Positions 1 through 9,467 of a stretch of DNA of 39,824 nt are shown one piece after another. Below the pieces are notes generated by a model, which was not told the origin of the DNA, made no database searches, and was given only the letters and a program-made list of their open reading frames with translations. The stretch is from Candidatus Woesearchaeota archaeon CG1_02_57_44 (GTDB lineage Archaea > Nanobdellota > Nanobdellia > Woesearchaeales > CG1-02-57-44). The translations under genes and the position numbers were made by a program. The DNA is taken from positions 1-39,824 of the forward strand of contig MNWW01000030.1 in assembly GCA_001871415.1 (NCBI GenBank), read 5' to 3'. The stretch's first letter is position 1, and every line of letters starts with the position of its first letter.

Positions 1-84
1 CGCGCCGCGAAGCAGCGCCTCCACGAGCATCCTGCTCTGCAGGGTCTTTCCGGAGCCGTCCGTGCCTTCGATGACGATGAGCAT
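1..84 (-). CDS. tmk: Thymidylate kinase, N-terminal fragment (truncated by window edge)
   Basis: Reverse complement reads MLIVIEGTDGSGKTLQSRMLVEALLRGA; EGTDGSGKT P-loop is typical of dTMP kinase. AT-rich TATA-like element about 26 nt upstream of the ATG. Confidence 0.85.
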   Translation of the reverse strand, partial: MLIVIEGTDGSGKTLQSRMLVEALLRGA

Positions 85-166
85 GACGCGCAGGAGATGA
101 CAGGACATTAAGAATGTTGGGGTGCGCCTGATGCAGCACCAATTACCACCGCACACAGACGAGCAG

Positions 167-820
167 TCATGGCTTCCCGAACAGCGCGCTCCCAATCCGC
201 ACCATGGTCGCGCCATACCGCAGCGCGATACGCCAGTCATCGCTCATGCCCAATGAGAGCACAGACCAATCACACCCGCGCGCCCGCGCGCGCCGGAACA
301 TATCCTGCGCCAACGCGAATGCACGCTCCGGATGCGCCTCTGACGCTATGCCCATGATACCTCGCACATCAAGCAGACGACAGATGCCCGCGATGCTTTC
401 GCTATCGTCCGGGCGCAGACCGTGCTTCTGCTCCTCGCCCGAGATATTCACCTGGATGAGCACGCGCATGCGCCCTGCCCCCGGTGCCCCCCGCTGGTGC
501 CTCGCGATGGCCTGCGCCAACACGACACTATCAATGGACTGGATCATCTGGAAGCGCCCGAGCACCACCCGCACCTTGTTGCGCTGCAGGGTGCCGATGA
601 AGTGCCAGCGGATATCGTGGTATGCCCGGTCGCCCAATAGCGCCCTGACCGCATCCATCCTGACCAGTGCGTCCTGCACACGGTTCTCGCCGAAATCGCG
701 GATGCCCGCGTGATACGCCGCGACAATGTCATTTGGCGTTGCCTGCTTGGTCACCGCGACGAGGTTCACGCTTTTGAGCTGCGCTTTGATGGACGCGTAG
801 GCAGCGGCATCGAAGGTCAT
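167..820 (-). CDS. yggS: YggS/PLPBP-family pyridoxal phosphate-binding protein
   Basis: VAVTKQ, DFGENRVQDA, WHFIGTLQRNK, SIDS, LIQVNISGEEQKHG, LSLGMSDDW, VRIGSALFG are family hallmarks. The ORF track starts at 841; the internal ATG at 820 fits a TATA-like element (actttattacc) near 850. Confidence 0.92.
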   Translation of the reverse strand: MTFDAAAYASIKAQLKSVNLVAVTKQATPNDIVAAYHAGIRDFGENRVQDALVRMDAVRALLGDRAYHDIRWHFIGTLQRNKVRVVLGRFQMIQSIDSVVLAQAIARHQRGAPGAGRMRVLIQVNISGEEQKHGLRPDDSESIAGICRLLDVRGIMGIASEAHPERAFALAQDMFRRARARGCDWSVLSLGMSDDWRIALRYGATMVRIGSALFGKP

Positions 821-874
821 AATAGGAAGCAATGCCCGCAAGGTAATAAAGTCTTACCCTGCACGCTCAACAAT

Positions 875-1489
875 CTATCTCTCTAAAAGGGTCCAGAAAT
901 GATTGTCCAGCTTTGGATTCGCCTGCGCTATATCCACTGTCGCGATGGCGCCAGTCTCAGGACCGCTGACATACAGATGACGCAGTGTCTGCCAGTCGCT
1001 ACGACGTCGGCCGTTGCGCCGATAACGCGTCTCGATACGCTCGCTGAGCATCAGCGCATAGGTGAGTTTCTGCGCGTCCAATACATCCCTGGCCACCAAA
1101 GGCCTGAATGGCCCAAGATCCCCGCTCGCACCTACGAGGACCAGATCCAAGTCAGGCAGCGTATCCATGATACCCTCGATGCCCAGGTACTCCACGCCAT
1201 CTGCTTCATAGGGGACCACAACAGGCCGCATACACTCGTCCTGCGTCCATTGCAGCACCTGCTCCATTGCGCGGTCGCGACCATGCAAATAACCCCCGCC
1301 ATAGTGGCGCGTGGTATAAAGATCATCCTTAATGACAGCATGAAAATCACTCGTCAGATCCGATTCATGATTGTAGGCAAGAACCGTTTCGCCAGAGGGC
1401 AGAACGGCCAGTATAAATTTCTCACTGATGAACCACGCAGGAGGCGGCAATCGCGTGAACGGTGGCTCGCAGGCGGGAGGCATGGGCAA
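875..1489 (-). CDS. Hypothetical protein (~204 aa)
   Basis: Long ORF in a gap between plausible genes; no family recognised. Start codon uncertain. Confidence 0.55.
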   Translation of the reverse strand: MPMPPACEPPFTRLPPPAWFISEKFILAVLPSGETVLAYNHESDLTSDFHAVIKDDLYTTRHYGGGYLHGRDRAMEQVLQWTQDECMRPVVVPYEADGVEYLGIEGIMDTLPDLDLVLVGASGDLGPFRPLVARDVLDAQKLTYALMLSERIETRYRRNGRRRSDWQTLRHLYVSGPETGAIATVDIAQANPKLDNHFWTLLER

Positions 1490-1622
1490 GAGAACATTTC
1501 CCCTCTACATAAGCCTTGCGCAGCCTGTAACATCCGCCCGTAGACAATACGAGGCCATCGGGCAGCCTGACGGCACAAAGTATTATAAACAAAACTTCCA
1601 GCCATAAGCAGGAGGTGATTTA

Positions 1623-1799
1623 ATGATAGGGACTATCTGGTGGATACTTGGTCTAGTGTGCGCAGCTTGGGTCATCATCGACGTGCTGACAGCGCAAAAG
1701 AAGATGAGTTCCGGACAGAAGGCATTGTGGGTCATCCTGGCCATCGTCCTGAGCATCCTGACCGCTATCATCTATTACTTTGTGGTCAAAAAGAAGTAA
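1623..1799 (+). CDS. Small two-TM membrane protein (58 aa), PLDc_N-like
   Basis: Not in ORF track (too short). Reads MIGTIWWILGLVCAAWVIIDVLTAQKKMSSGQKALWVILAIVLSILTAIIYYFVVKKK*. Strong Shine-Dalgarno GGAGGTGAT at 1611-1619 and TATA-like tattataaac at ~1581-1590. Confidence 0.8.
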   Translation: MIGTIWWILGLVCAAWVIIDVLTAQKKMSSGQKALWVILAIVLSILTAIIYYFVVKKK

Positions 1800-1930
1800 G
1801 ACAGGAAAACGCAGATGCAGCAAGCGGACGAATAGACATCGTCGCGCGCTTCATCTTCACATCTGTAGGATGGCTCTGCGGCCAATGTCGCACCCATGCT
1901 TTTTTATTCTCGTATCGTCTTCTCTGCACT

Positions 1931-3418
1931 ATGAGACTTGGTGTGCTCTTTTCAGGGGGCAAGGACAGCACGTATGCGGCTCTTCTCGCGCAGCAGGCAG
2001 GGCATGAGCTCTGCTGCCTCATCACCTTGCAGAGCGCGAATCCCGATAGCTTCATGTTCCACACCCCCAGTATCAGCGCCACTGCTGCGCAGGCCAAAGC
2101 TATGGATCTGCCCCACCTCACGGTGACCACACCAGGACAAGAGGGGCAGGAATTAAGCGAGCTTCACGACGCGCTGCGCCGTGCGCAAGAGGAGCATGGC
2201 ATCACCGGAGTCATCAGCGGCGCTGTGGCCAGCACCTACCAGGCCACCCGCGTGCAGAAAGCATGCCATGCGCTAGGACTCTGGTGCTTCAATCCGCTCT
2301 GGCAGATGGATCAGCTCGCGCTGCTGCGCGCCATCGTCGACCAAGGATTCTTGGCTGTCATCACCGCGGTCGCGGCTTCCCCGCTGGACGCGCGCTGGCT
2401 GGGACGCGCGATAGATGACGCGTTCATCTCCGATGTCGCGTCGCTCGCAACAGCACACGGCATCAATCCTGCTGGCGAAGGCGGCGAGTTCGAATCATTG
2501 GTGCTCGACTGTCCGTTGTTCAAACACCCACTGCGCGTGGCGTCTTATCAGGATAGCGGCGCTGGCCACGCGTGGCGCAGGGAGGTGCGGCTTGAGGCTG
2601 GCATTTCTGAAGACAAGCAACATAGCCCGCGTGAAGAGAATACTGTCCAGCCTCGGCAGACAGCACAGACAAATAATCCAATAGAACAGAAGCAAACAGG
2701 AAAACAACGCCCCACTGTGCTGCTCATCAGCACATGCGCAGAGCCACTGAGCGAGCGCGAGTTCGTCGATCCTTTCGCAAGGATAGTGGAGCGCTTCGGG
2801 GCGCGATGGATAAAGAGGCATCACACTGAACTTGACGACAGGCATGGACCGGCCAAGGAACGATCTGAGGAGGAGCAGACTGACCAACAGGATGCTGACG
2901 CGGTGATCATCTGCGGCACTGCGCTCGCGGATAATGCGTATCTTGAGGGCTCAACCTTGCCCAGCGTCCTGGAGTGGCTGCGCGCATGGGATGGGCCCTT
3001 GCTTGGCATCTGCGCGGGCATGCAGCTTCTCGGACTCGCATACGGCGGCGAGCTGCGAGCGGGGCTGGAGATAGGATTGTATGATGAAGAATTCGAAGAC
3101 GGCATATCGGTTGATGGATTCGAAGACGGAGACTCTGGTGATGGAGAGGCTCCGGGACGCGAGTCAGGATTCCTTGGACTCACGGGCGCGCAACAGGTCT
3201 GGCATCTGCATGGCAAATATACTGCATTCAACCGCTTGCTGTTCAGCGTCATGGCGGAAAGCCAGAAGCGTACAGACAGCAGGTCCATCATCCAAGCCGT
3301 CAGGCACAAGACATTGCCGCACTACGGCGCGCTGTTTCATCCTGAGGTGCGCCAGGAGCAGTGCATCCAAGGATTCATCTCGCTCATCCGAGCACGCCCA
3401 GATGCTCAAAGACCCTGA
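1931..3418 (+). CDS. dph6: Diphthine--ammonia ligase-type ATP-pyrophosphatase (Dph6-like) fused to C-terminal class-I glutamine amidotransferase domain
   Basis: N-terminal MRLGVLFSGGKDSTYAALLA PP-loop and GEGGEFESLVLDCPLF match Dph6. C-terminal GICAGMQLLG nucleophile elbow and YGALFHPEV match the GATase1 triad. The 1640 start in the track is an over-extension; family homology begins at 1931. Confidence 0.88.
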   Translation: MRLGVLFSGGKDSTYAALLAQQAGHELCCLITLQSANPDSFMFHTPSISATAAQAKAMDLPHLTVTTPGQEGQELSELHDALRRAQEEHGITGVISGAVASTYQATRVQKACHALGLWCFNPLWQMDQLALLRAIVDQGFLAVITAVAASPLDARWLGRAIDDAFISDVASLATAHGINPAGEGGEFESLVLDCPLFKHPLRVASYQDSGAGHAWRREVRLEAGISEDKQHSPREENTVQPRQTAQTNNPIEQKQTGKQRPTVLLISTCAEPLSEREFVDPFARIVERFGARWIKRHHTELDDRHGPAKERSEEEQTDQQDADAVIICGTALADNAYLEGSTLPSVLEWLRAWDGPLLGICAGMQLLGLAYGGELRAGLEIGLYDEEFEDGISVDGFEDGDSGDGEAPGRESGFLGLTGAQQVWHLHGKYTAFNRLLFSVMAESQKRTDSRSIIQAVRHKTLPHYGALFHPEVRQEQCIQGFISLIRARPDAQRP

Positions 3419-3776
3419 GCGCGCCAGACCCTACCGGCACCCTGCGCTCGAAATAGAAGCAATCGTCACCGAGCCATACCTTGTCGGATGCCCTTGTGTC
3501 GGCCGCGCTACCGCGGTACAGCGGTATAGCGCCCGGCGCGCCACCGTTGTCCATGGCCTGATAGTGGAACATGAGATAGGTATCACCAGTGGTCAGGCGG
3601 CAAGAGGCCATGCGCTCATCCTTTCGCTCAGGATAGTCGTGCAAGACAACAGACCCGCCGCCTGCCAGCAGGTTGTGGAATGCCTGGCAGAAAGCATTGA
3701 CATCGATGTCAGCCAGGTGCTGGGCACTGTCGCGCGCCTGCGCGAGCAGCGCATCAAGGTCAGGATGTGGGCTCAT
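3384..3776 (-). CDS. Hypothetical protein (130 aa)
   Basis: TATA-like box (actttaaatgg) ~26 nt upstream of the ATG at 3776; 3' end overlaps the convergent dph6 fusion by 35 nt. Confidence 0.6.
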   Translation of the reverse strand: MSPHPDLDALLAQARDSAQHLADIDVNAFCQAFHNLLAGGGSVVLHDYPERKDERMASCRLTTGDTYLMFHYQAMDNGGAPGAIPLYRGSAADTRASDKVWLGDDCFYFERRVPVGSGALRVFEHLGVLG

Positions 3777-3920
3777 CAGCAGCAGGATTCAGTCCATCCA
3801 TTTAAAGTTTTAGCAGGGAACGTATTAGCAGGGGCCTGACGAATGATACCTGATGAGAGATATGCTTATAAACATCCTGCCCGTCAACGGCCCAGGCAGC
3901 ATCCTGCGAAGGCAACCACT

Positions 3921-4226
3921 ATGGGCATGATACAAGAGTTCATGGAATTCCTCAAGGAGTACAAGGTGCTCGCACTCGCTGTGGCGTTCATCATCGGTGT
4001 CGCGGCGAGTGCTCTTGTCAAGTCCCTGGTAGACAATGTCATCATGCCCATCGTGACGCCGTTCATCCCGGGCGGCGCGTGGAAGACCGCTACCTTCGCG
4101 ATGGGGCCCATCGTCATCGGCTGGGGCGCGTTCGTGGGAGAGCTGCTCAACTTCATCATCATCGCGCTCGTCGTCTTCCTCATCGCCAAGAAGATGATGA
4201 AAGAGGAGAAGGTAGCGAAGAAATAG
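3921..4226 (+). CDS. mscL: Large-conductance mechanosensitive channel MscL
   Basis: MGMIQEFMEFLKEYKVLALAVAFIIGVAASALVKSLVDNVIMPIV...GAFVGELLNFIIIALVVFLIAKKM matches MscL TM1/TM2. Track ORF start at 3843 is probably too early. Confidence 0.93.
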   Translation: MGMIQEFMEFLKEYKVLALAVAFIIGVAASALVKSLVDNVIMPIVTPFIPGGAWKTATFAMGPIVIGWGAFVGELLNFIIIALVVFLIAKKMMKEEKVAKK

Positions 4227-4335
4227 GCCGGGACATCTTGGTCGTTGGTGAACCGCGACATCCTTCTTTCCTTTCGCCACCCGGCATATCTTCCCTTTCC
4301 AGCCCGGTTCTTACATCACTCCTGACCGCCCGCGC

Positions 4336-5595
4336 TCACGCACGCACCTGTCCATCACCATGCACCTCCCACTTGCTGCTGACCAACGCATCAAGGCCGA
4401 TGGGGCCGCGGCAGTGCACCTTCTGTGTGCTGATGCCAAGCTCCGCGCCCATACCGAACTGACCGCCGTCCGTGAAGCGCGTTGATGCGTTCGCGTAGAC
4501 GACCGCGGCGTCGACATCCCGCAGGAACAGGTCCTGCGCCTCCTTGTCTTCGGTGATGATTGCTTCACTATGACCCGTGCCATAGCGCTCGATGTGGCGC
4601 ATGGCCTGCGCCATCGACGGGATGACACGCAGCGCGAGGATTGGTGCAAGGTACTCTGTGCGCCAGTCCGCAGCGGCCGCGGCTTCGCACGTGATGATTC
4701 GCTGACAGCGCGCGCATCCGCGCAGGACAATGCCCCGCAGCTCATAAAGCTCATGCTGCAGCAGCGGCAGGAATTCTCTGGCCACACGCTGATGCACCAG
4801 CACGGTCTCGACCGCATTGCAGACACCCGGACGCTGCGTCTTGGCATTGACGATTATCCGGATAGCCTTGGCCATGTCCGCGTCCTCGTGCACGTAGATA
4901 TGGCAATTACCCCCTCCTGATGCCAGCACCGGCGCGCGCGACCTGCGACGCACCAGTGCGATGAGGCGCTCGGAACCCCGGGGGACCATCAGATCGATCT
5001 CACTTGACGCGAGCATCGCAGGCAATCGCTCCCTGCCCACCAGCTGCACAAGGTGTCCTGCGTCCCTGCCTATCCCCGCACGCATCAGTCCCTCCCGAAT
5101 AGCACCGACCATCGCCGTGTTTGTCGCGATTGCCTCGCTGCCGCCCTTGAGCAGCACCGCTGATCCTGCCCTGATGCACATGGCCGCAGCGTCTGCTGTC
5201 ACATCGGGTCGCGACTCGTAGATCATGCCGATGACACCCAGAGGCACAGATCTTCGCTGCAGATACAGCCCATTTTGCAGAGTTCTCTGCTCGAGCACCC
5301 TGTCCACAGGATCCTGCATCTCAGCTATGGCACGCATGGAGCCGAGCAGCGCGTCTATCCTATGTCGATCCAATCTCAGGCGGTCCAGCATGGTCGCGTC
5401 AAGGTCCATCGCGTCTCGGAGGTCCTGCTCATTGGCAGCCAGTATGCCAGCAGCGTGAGCAGCCAGCGCGTCGGCCATGCCATGCACCACGGCTCTTCGG
5501 TCCATGCGCCGCAGATTACGCTGCGCAGCCTTCGCTGCCGCTGCTTCACGCACAGTCATCACCTCCCTGCTCGCTTCTCGCGGCTCTCGCATCAT
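4336..5595 (-). CDS. proA: Gamma-glutamyl phosphate reductase
   Basis: VPLGVIGMIYESRPDVTADAAAMCIRAGSAVLLKGGSEA; QRPGVCNAVETVLVH; STRFTDGGQFGMGAELGISTQKVHCRGPIGLDAL. Confidence 0.97.
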   Translation of the reverse strand: MMREPREASREVMTVREAAAAKAAQRNLRRMDRRAVVHGMADALAAHAAGILAANEQDLRDAMDLDATMLDRLRLDRHRIDALLGSMRAIAEMQDPVDRVLEQRTLQNGLYLQRRSVPLGVIGMIYESRPDVTADAAAMCIRAGSAVLLKGGSEAIATNTAMVGAIREGLMRAGIGRDAGHLVQLVGRERLPAMLASSEIDLMVPRGSERLIALVRRRSRAPVLASGGGNCHIYVHEDADMAKAIRIIVNAKTQRPGVCNAVETVLVHQRVAREFLPLLQHELYELRGIVLRGCARCQRIITCEAAAAADWRTEYLAPILALRVIPSMAQAMRHIERYGTGHSEAIITEDKEAQDLFLRDVDAAVVYANASTRFTDGGQFGMGAELGISTQKVHCRGPIGLDALVSSKWEVHGDGQVRA

Positions 5596-6476
5596 GCACG
5601 ATCATCACCTCCACAGGCAGCGCCACCTGTCCTGCATGCGAGATATGCTCCTCGCACCACATCCTGGAGCGCCTCATCCACTGTCGCTATCCTGCGCAGC
5701 CCCGCTTCAGTCGTGCCGCCGGGCGACGCCACCTTCCGCACGATGGACTGCGCGTCGCCGACGCGCATCATCTTCACTCCTGCCTCAAAGGCATGCAGGA
5801 CCGCTTGCCTGGCCTCCCTCGCCCCGATAGCGCCTCCGGGCAATGCCTTTGCCATGACATCCATGAGATGAACAGCGAAAGCGATGCCGCTGGCCGAGAG
5901 CGCTGTGTACGCGTCTATCTCGTGTTCTTGACATACACACACCCTGCCGACGCTGCTGAGCACCTCCTGCGCCAGTGCGATATCGTCGACCGTGCACTCC
6001 TGGCAGGGCGCGAGCACGCTCAGCGCTTCCCCTATCTCCACCGCGATGTCCGTCATCGCCCTCACTATCCTGCAAGGCACGTGCCGCCCCTTCCCTGCCC
6101 GCAGATCATCGTTCCGGTGCGATGCATCGTCGCCTGTTCCTGAGCCCTCGCATCCCATCAAAGCCGTCAATGCATCTGTCGTGACTCCCGCAGCGAATGA
6201 CACGACGAGCGCACCACGCAAGCCGGGCAGCACCGCGGGCAAGTCCCTTGGCTTGACCGCCACCAAGACAACATCCGCCCAATCTGCTGCCGCGTTCATG
6301 ACCCTTACCTTGTCGCACCCTGCCCGCTGCCGTCCGATGATGCGCACCTCATGCGCGCCCCTCTGACCTCCGCGAGATGCGCCTTCGCCCGCGCCATCCC
6401 TGCGGCACCATCCCGCACACAACCCTCCATGAAGCGCTGCACCAAGACGTCCATCGCCGATGATTGCTATCCTCAT
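5592..6476 (-). CDS. proC: Pyrroline-5-carboxylate reductase
   Basis: IIGDGRLGAALHGG Rossmann start; ADVVLVAVKPRDL; SASGIAFAVHLMDVMA; KVASPGGTTEAGLR. 4-nt overlaps with both neighbours. Confidence 0.94.
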   Translation of the reverse strand: MRIAIIGDGRLGAALHGGLCAGWCRRDGAGEGASRGGQRGAHEVRIIGRQRAGCDKVRVMNAAADWADVVLVAVKPRDLPAVLPGLRGALVVSFAAGVTTDALTALMGCEGSGTGDDASHRNDDLRAGKGRHVPCRIVRAMTDIAVEIGEALSVLAPCQECTVDDIALAQEVLSSVGRVCVCQEHEIDAYTALSASGIAFAVHLMDVMAKALPGGAIGAREARQAVLHAFEAGVKMMRVGDAQSIVRKVASPGGTTEAGLRRIATVDEALQDVVRGAYLACRTGGAACGGDDRA

Positions 6477-7291
6477 GTTATCACCTCGCTGTCTCTCTTG
6501 CTTCTCTCTTGTCCCGTCGCATGCCGCAGGCAGAGCAGCGTGCCCACACGTTCTCCAGTTAGTATGCGTCGCAGAATATCTCGTTCCCTGCCATCCGCTA
6601 TCACTGTCGCGGCACCGCAGGAGGCGGCCCGCTGCGCGGCCCTCAGTTTCGCGCGCATCCCGCCAACGCCCGTCACGCTGGTCGTGCCCTGCACATGCGC
6701 CAAGAGCTCTTCATCGATGCCCGTCACGCAGCACACCGGCCCGCCATCAACGAGCAGGCCAGGCACTGTCGAGAGGAGTATGAGCAGCCTCGCCTGCATG
6801 AGCACCGCAAGCTCTGCGGCCAATGCATCATTGTTACCGAAGCTGCTGCCCACCGGATCGTTCTCATTGACGACGATAATAGGCAGCTGGCGCAGCAGCA
6901 CGTGCAGCACCCGCGTGCTCCGGTCGATGTCCTGACGCGTGAGCAGCAGCTGCGCCGCGTCGATGCCGGTCGCATGGAACGCGTGCATCATGCGAGCCTG
7001 CCCTATCGCCGCCAATGCCGCGCGATCGCCGTTATGCATCCCTGCCCGCCGCGCTCCTTGCGCACCAAGCGCCACCGCCCCTGAGCAGACCAGGATGCCC
7101 TGCCATCCCTGCGCTCGCATCCTGATGAGCTGATGGGACAGCGACTGAAGAAGTCCCCCTCGAATTGCGCCATCATCATCGACGACCAGACCTGAACCCA
7201 CTTTCACGATGAAAATTCGCCTAGGACAGGCCTGCGCCTGCCGTCGGATCGTGTCCTGGTCCTGCCGACCCTGCCGGAAGGCAACCACCAT
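6473..7291 (-). CDS. proB: Glutamate 5-kinase (no PUA domain)
   Basis: FIVKVGSGLV, CSGAVALGAQ, AAIGQARMMHAF, LLTRQDI, VNENDPV, FGNNDALAAELAVLMQA, GVGGMRAKLRAAQRAASCG. Confidence 0.94.
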   Translation of the reverse strand: MVVAFRQGRQDQDTIRRQAQACPRRIFIVKVGSGLVVDDDGAIRGGLLQSLSHQLIRMRAQGWQGILVCSGAVALGAQGARRAGMHNGDRAALAAIGQARMMHAFHATGIDAAQLLLTRQDIDRSTRVLHVLLRQLPIIVVNENDPVGSSFGNNDALAAELAVLMQARLLILLSTVPGLLVDGGPVCCVTGIDEELLAHVQGTTSVTGVGGMRAKLRAAQRAASCGAATVIADGRERDILRRILTGERVGTLLCLRHATGQERSKRDSEVIT

Positions 7292-7514
7292 TTGCGACTG
7301 ATGCCACCTGATCAGTATCTAGAATACCATGCTGACAATAGCTACGACTACCACGGAAGACAATCACTGCCGTATGCTGCTGTCATGGAGCACAACAGAT
7401 TCGAGGAAGTATATTAATATTGCTCCTCATTGCACACAACGATAGCATGGTGAACCCATTGAGCCACGAGTTCCAATCACGCCATCAATCACCGTATCCA
7501 TCCACCATCACCTG

Positions 7515-8216
7515 CTACTGCTTATCAGGAACCCTCTCAGGCGGCGGAGGTATCTCACGCTGCATCGGTTCCGTCGCGTCAGCGTAGTCCTCAGGCGATG
7601 GCTTCCACACCGTGCCATTGACGAGCAGCTCGCGCAGTATGACGCGACCATCGCGGCCCACGATGACCCTCGCTGTCAGGTCACTCGTTCGCAGCCCCTG
7701 CCATGCCATGCCCGCGCCCTCCGGCACGAAGTAAGACTCGATACCGTACTCGACACCCAGCAACCTGCGCCAGGAATCCGGCGTCTCTGTCACAGTGCCG
7801 CGGATGAACAGGCCATCATCCGCCGACGGACGCACCTTGGTCAGTCCTGCAGCGCTCGCGACATCGTCATCGCCCACGGCAAGCAGCACATACACGCGCT
7901 CGCCATAGGTGAAGTCACCTTCAGTGATATTGAGCGTCGAGATGTCATAGCCCAGGCGCACGTAATCCCCACGGAAGAAGTCCCTCGGGTCGATGGGAGC
8001 GACCTTCAGTAGAACCTGCGTGCCGGTGCGGATGGCTGTCTCCTGCACGGTGATGAACACCACCATGATGATGAGCCACCAGACCGCAAGGAGGACAAAG
8101 ATCTTCCTGGACGGCAGCAGCGATGCTGATGATGCGGCGCTGGCGCCTGGCCTTGCTCCCTGAGCGTTCCGCCTAGCCACGCGCCCCACCTCGTCGTCCG
8201 CTACCTTTCGCCCCAA
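7515..8216 (-). CDS. GDYXXLXY-domain membrane protein
   Basis: Single TM near N-terminus followed by DPRDFFRGDYVRLGYDIS; overlaps the end of the upstream DUF2157 gene by 44 nt. Confidence 0.85.
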   Translation of the reverse strand: MGRKVADDEVGRVARRNAQGARPGASAASSASLLPSRKIFVLLAVWWLIIMVVFITVQETAIRTGTQVLLKVAPIDPRDFFRGDYVRLGYDISTLNITEGDFTYGERVYVLLAVGDDDVASAAGLTKVRPSADDGLFIRGTVTETPDSWRRLLGVEYGIESYFVPEGAGMAWQGLRTSDLTARVIVGRDGRVILRELLVNGTVWKPSPEDYADATEPMQREIPPPPERVPDKQ

Positions 8217-9354
8217 TCCTGCCCTTGATGTCTCGGCGCTTGCGTTCCATATAGCCGCCGCCCAGCACCAGGATCAGACCCGCGCTCATGAAGAACCAGG
8301 ACGTAGGCAACATGTCCCAGAACATATCGACATAGTGGGAGAACAGATAGACAAACAGCCACGCCATGGACATATTGATGAGACTCATATCCTCACGCTT
8401 CAGGCCTATGTTGAGGAGGAGCAAGAGCAACGCGAAAAGCATGATATTGAAGACCCACATGTAGATGCTTCCTCTGCTCGGAAAGAACAGCAGCAGACCA
8501 GCGGCGATGAGCAGTGCGGTCCCGACCGCCGTCTCCAGCGCTGACGTCTCCCTGCGCATCCGGATATACGCGATATCCAGGAGCGCGAAAGCCAAAATCG
8601 CAAACCCGATGAATACACCAGCACCGAATCTGGAGAACTCCTGGACAACCGATTGATGCAGCACAGAGAATCCCTCAAAGGACAACAAGAACAAAGCGAT
8701 GAGCATGATCTTGAGTCCCGCGAGGCGCACTATCCTGGCGACCAAAGCGAGACGCTCGCTCGCCTGATGCAATGAGCCGATGGCAAAGAGCAGGATGGCA
8801 GAGGAGAGCATCAGGACCGGCACGAACCGCTCAGGCAGCGCGCCGTGGCCAGAGAAGACTGCATTGAATATCCAGACATACCATAGGATGGAGACGAGCC
8901 ACGCGATATTCGCTTCGGGGACGATATAGAGCAGAGGGAGGATCGCGACCAGCCAGAGCAAGACCAGGCTCGCCGCCCCTGCCTGCACATGATAGAGCTG
9001 AGCGAGCAGGAAGATATCCGCACCGATGAGCAATGCGCTGAGAAAGAGCAGCGCCCGGCCCAGCGTCGGATAGGTCTGACGCTGGAACGCGAGATGGTAG
9101 CCGAGCCACAAGGCACCGAGGGTGAATGCGAACAGGACACCCATCTTGAGGATGACGGAGAACGCCTGCCAGTTGGCGGCGATGAAGAGGATGACGCCCG
9201 TGCCCAGCATCAGGGCGCCGATGGTCGCGATGATGGCCACCTGCCTGAGCTGCGCGCGCTGCTTCTGGCGCTCCTGCAGGTCGGCGAGCATGCGCTTCTC
9301 CTGCGCAGCTGATATCACGCCCTGCTGGCACCATTGATTGATGAGGTCTTTCAT
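8173..9354 (-). CDS. DUF2157-family polytopic membrane protein
   Basis: MKDLINQWCQQGVISAAQEKRML...ATIGALMLGTGVILFIAANWQ, then many TM segments; the upstream extension to 9639 in the track lacks homology features. Confidence 0.87.
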   Translation of the reverse strand: MKDLINQWCQQGVISAAQEKRMLADLQERQKQRAQLRQVAIIATIGALMLGTGVILFIAANWQAFSVILKMGVLFAFTLGALWLGYHLAFQRQTYPTLGRALLFLSALLIGADIFLLAQLYHVQAGAASLVLLWLVAILPLLYIVPEANIAWLVSILWYVWIFNAVFSGHGALPERFVPVLMLSSAILLFAIGSLHQASERLALVARIVRLAGLKIMLIALFLLSFEGFSVLHQSVVQEFSRFGAGVFIGFAILAFALLDIAYIRMRRETSALETAVGTALLIAAGLLLFFPSRGSIYMWVFNIMLFALLLLLLNIGLKREDMSLINMSMAWLFVYLFSHYVDMFWDMLPTSWFFMSAGLILVLGGGYMERKRRDIKGRIGAKGSGRRGGARG

Positions 9355-9467
9355 GAGCGTCGCCTTGCTCCCGGCAGCATCACACACAAGTGCACGTCTG
9401 CCGCACCTATGCTTTGTGCGTTTGGTAGAGAGCAGAGTATTAAAACCTTGCTCAAATCCCCCCTCAG

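Noticed and set aside
875-1489. Possible Janus/Ocnus (phosphohistidine phosphatase)-like motif (SDFHAVIKDDL...GGGYLH)
   Set aside because: Only a short superficial resemblance; the downstream YG-type motif is missing, so left as hypothetical.
1640-1930. N-terminal extension of the Dph6 fusion in the ORF track
   Set aside because: Overlaps the SD-preceded 58-aa membrane ORF in another frame, and PP-loop homology begins at 1931.
7315-7327. Near-palindrome GTATCTAGAATAC upstream of proB as an operator
   Set aside because: Imperfect and located where the TATA element is expected; it may simply be the promoter.
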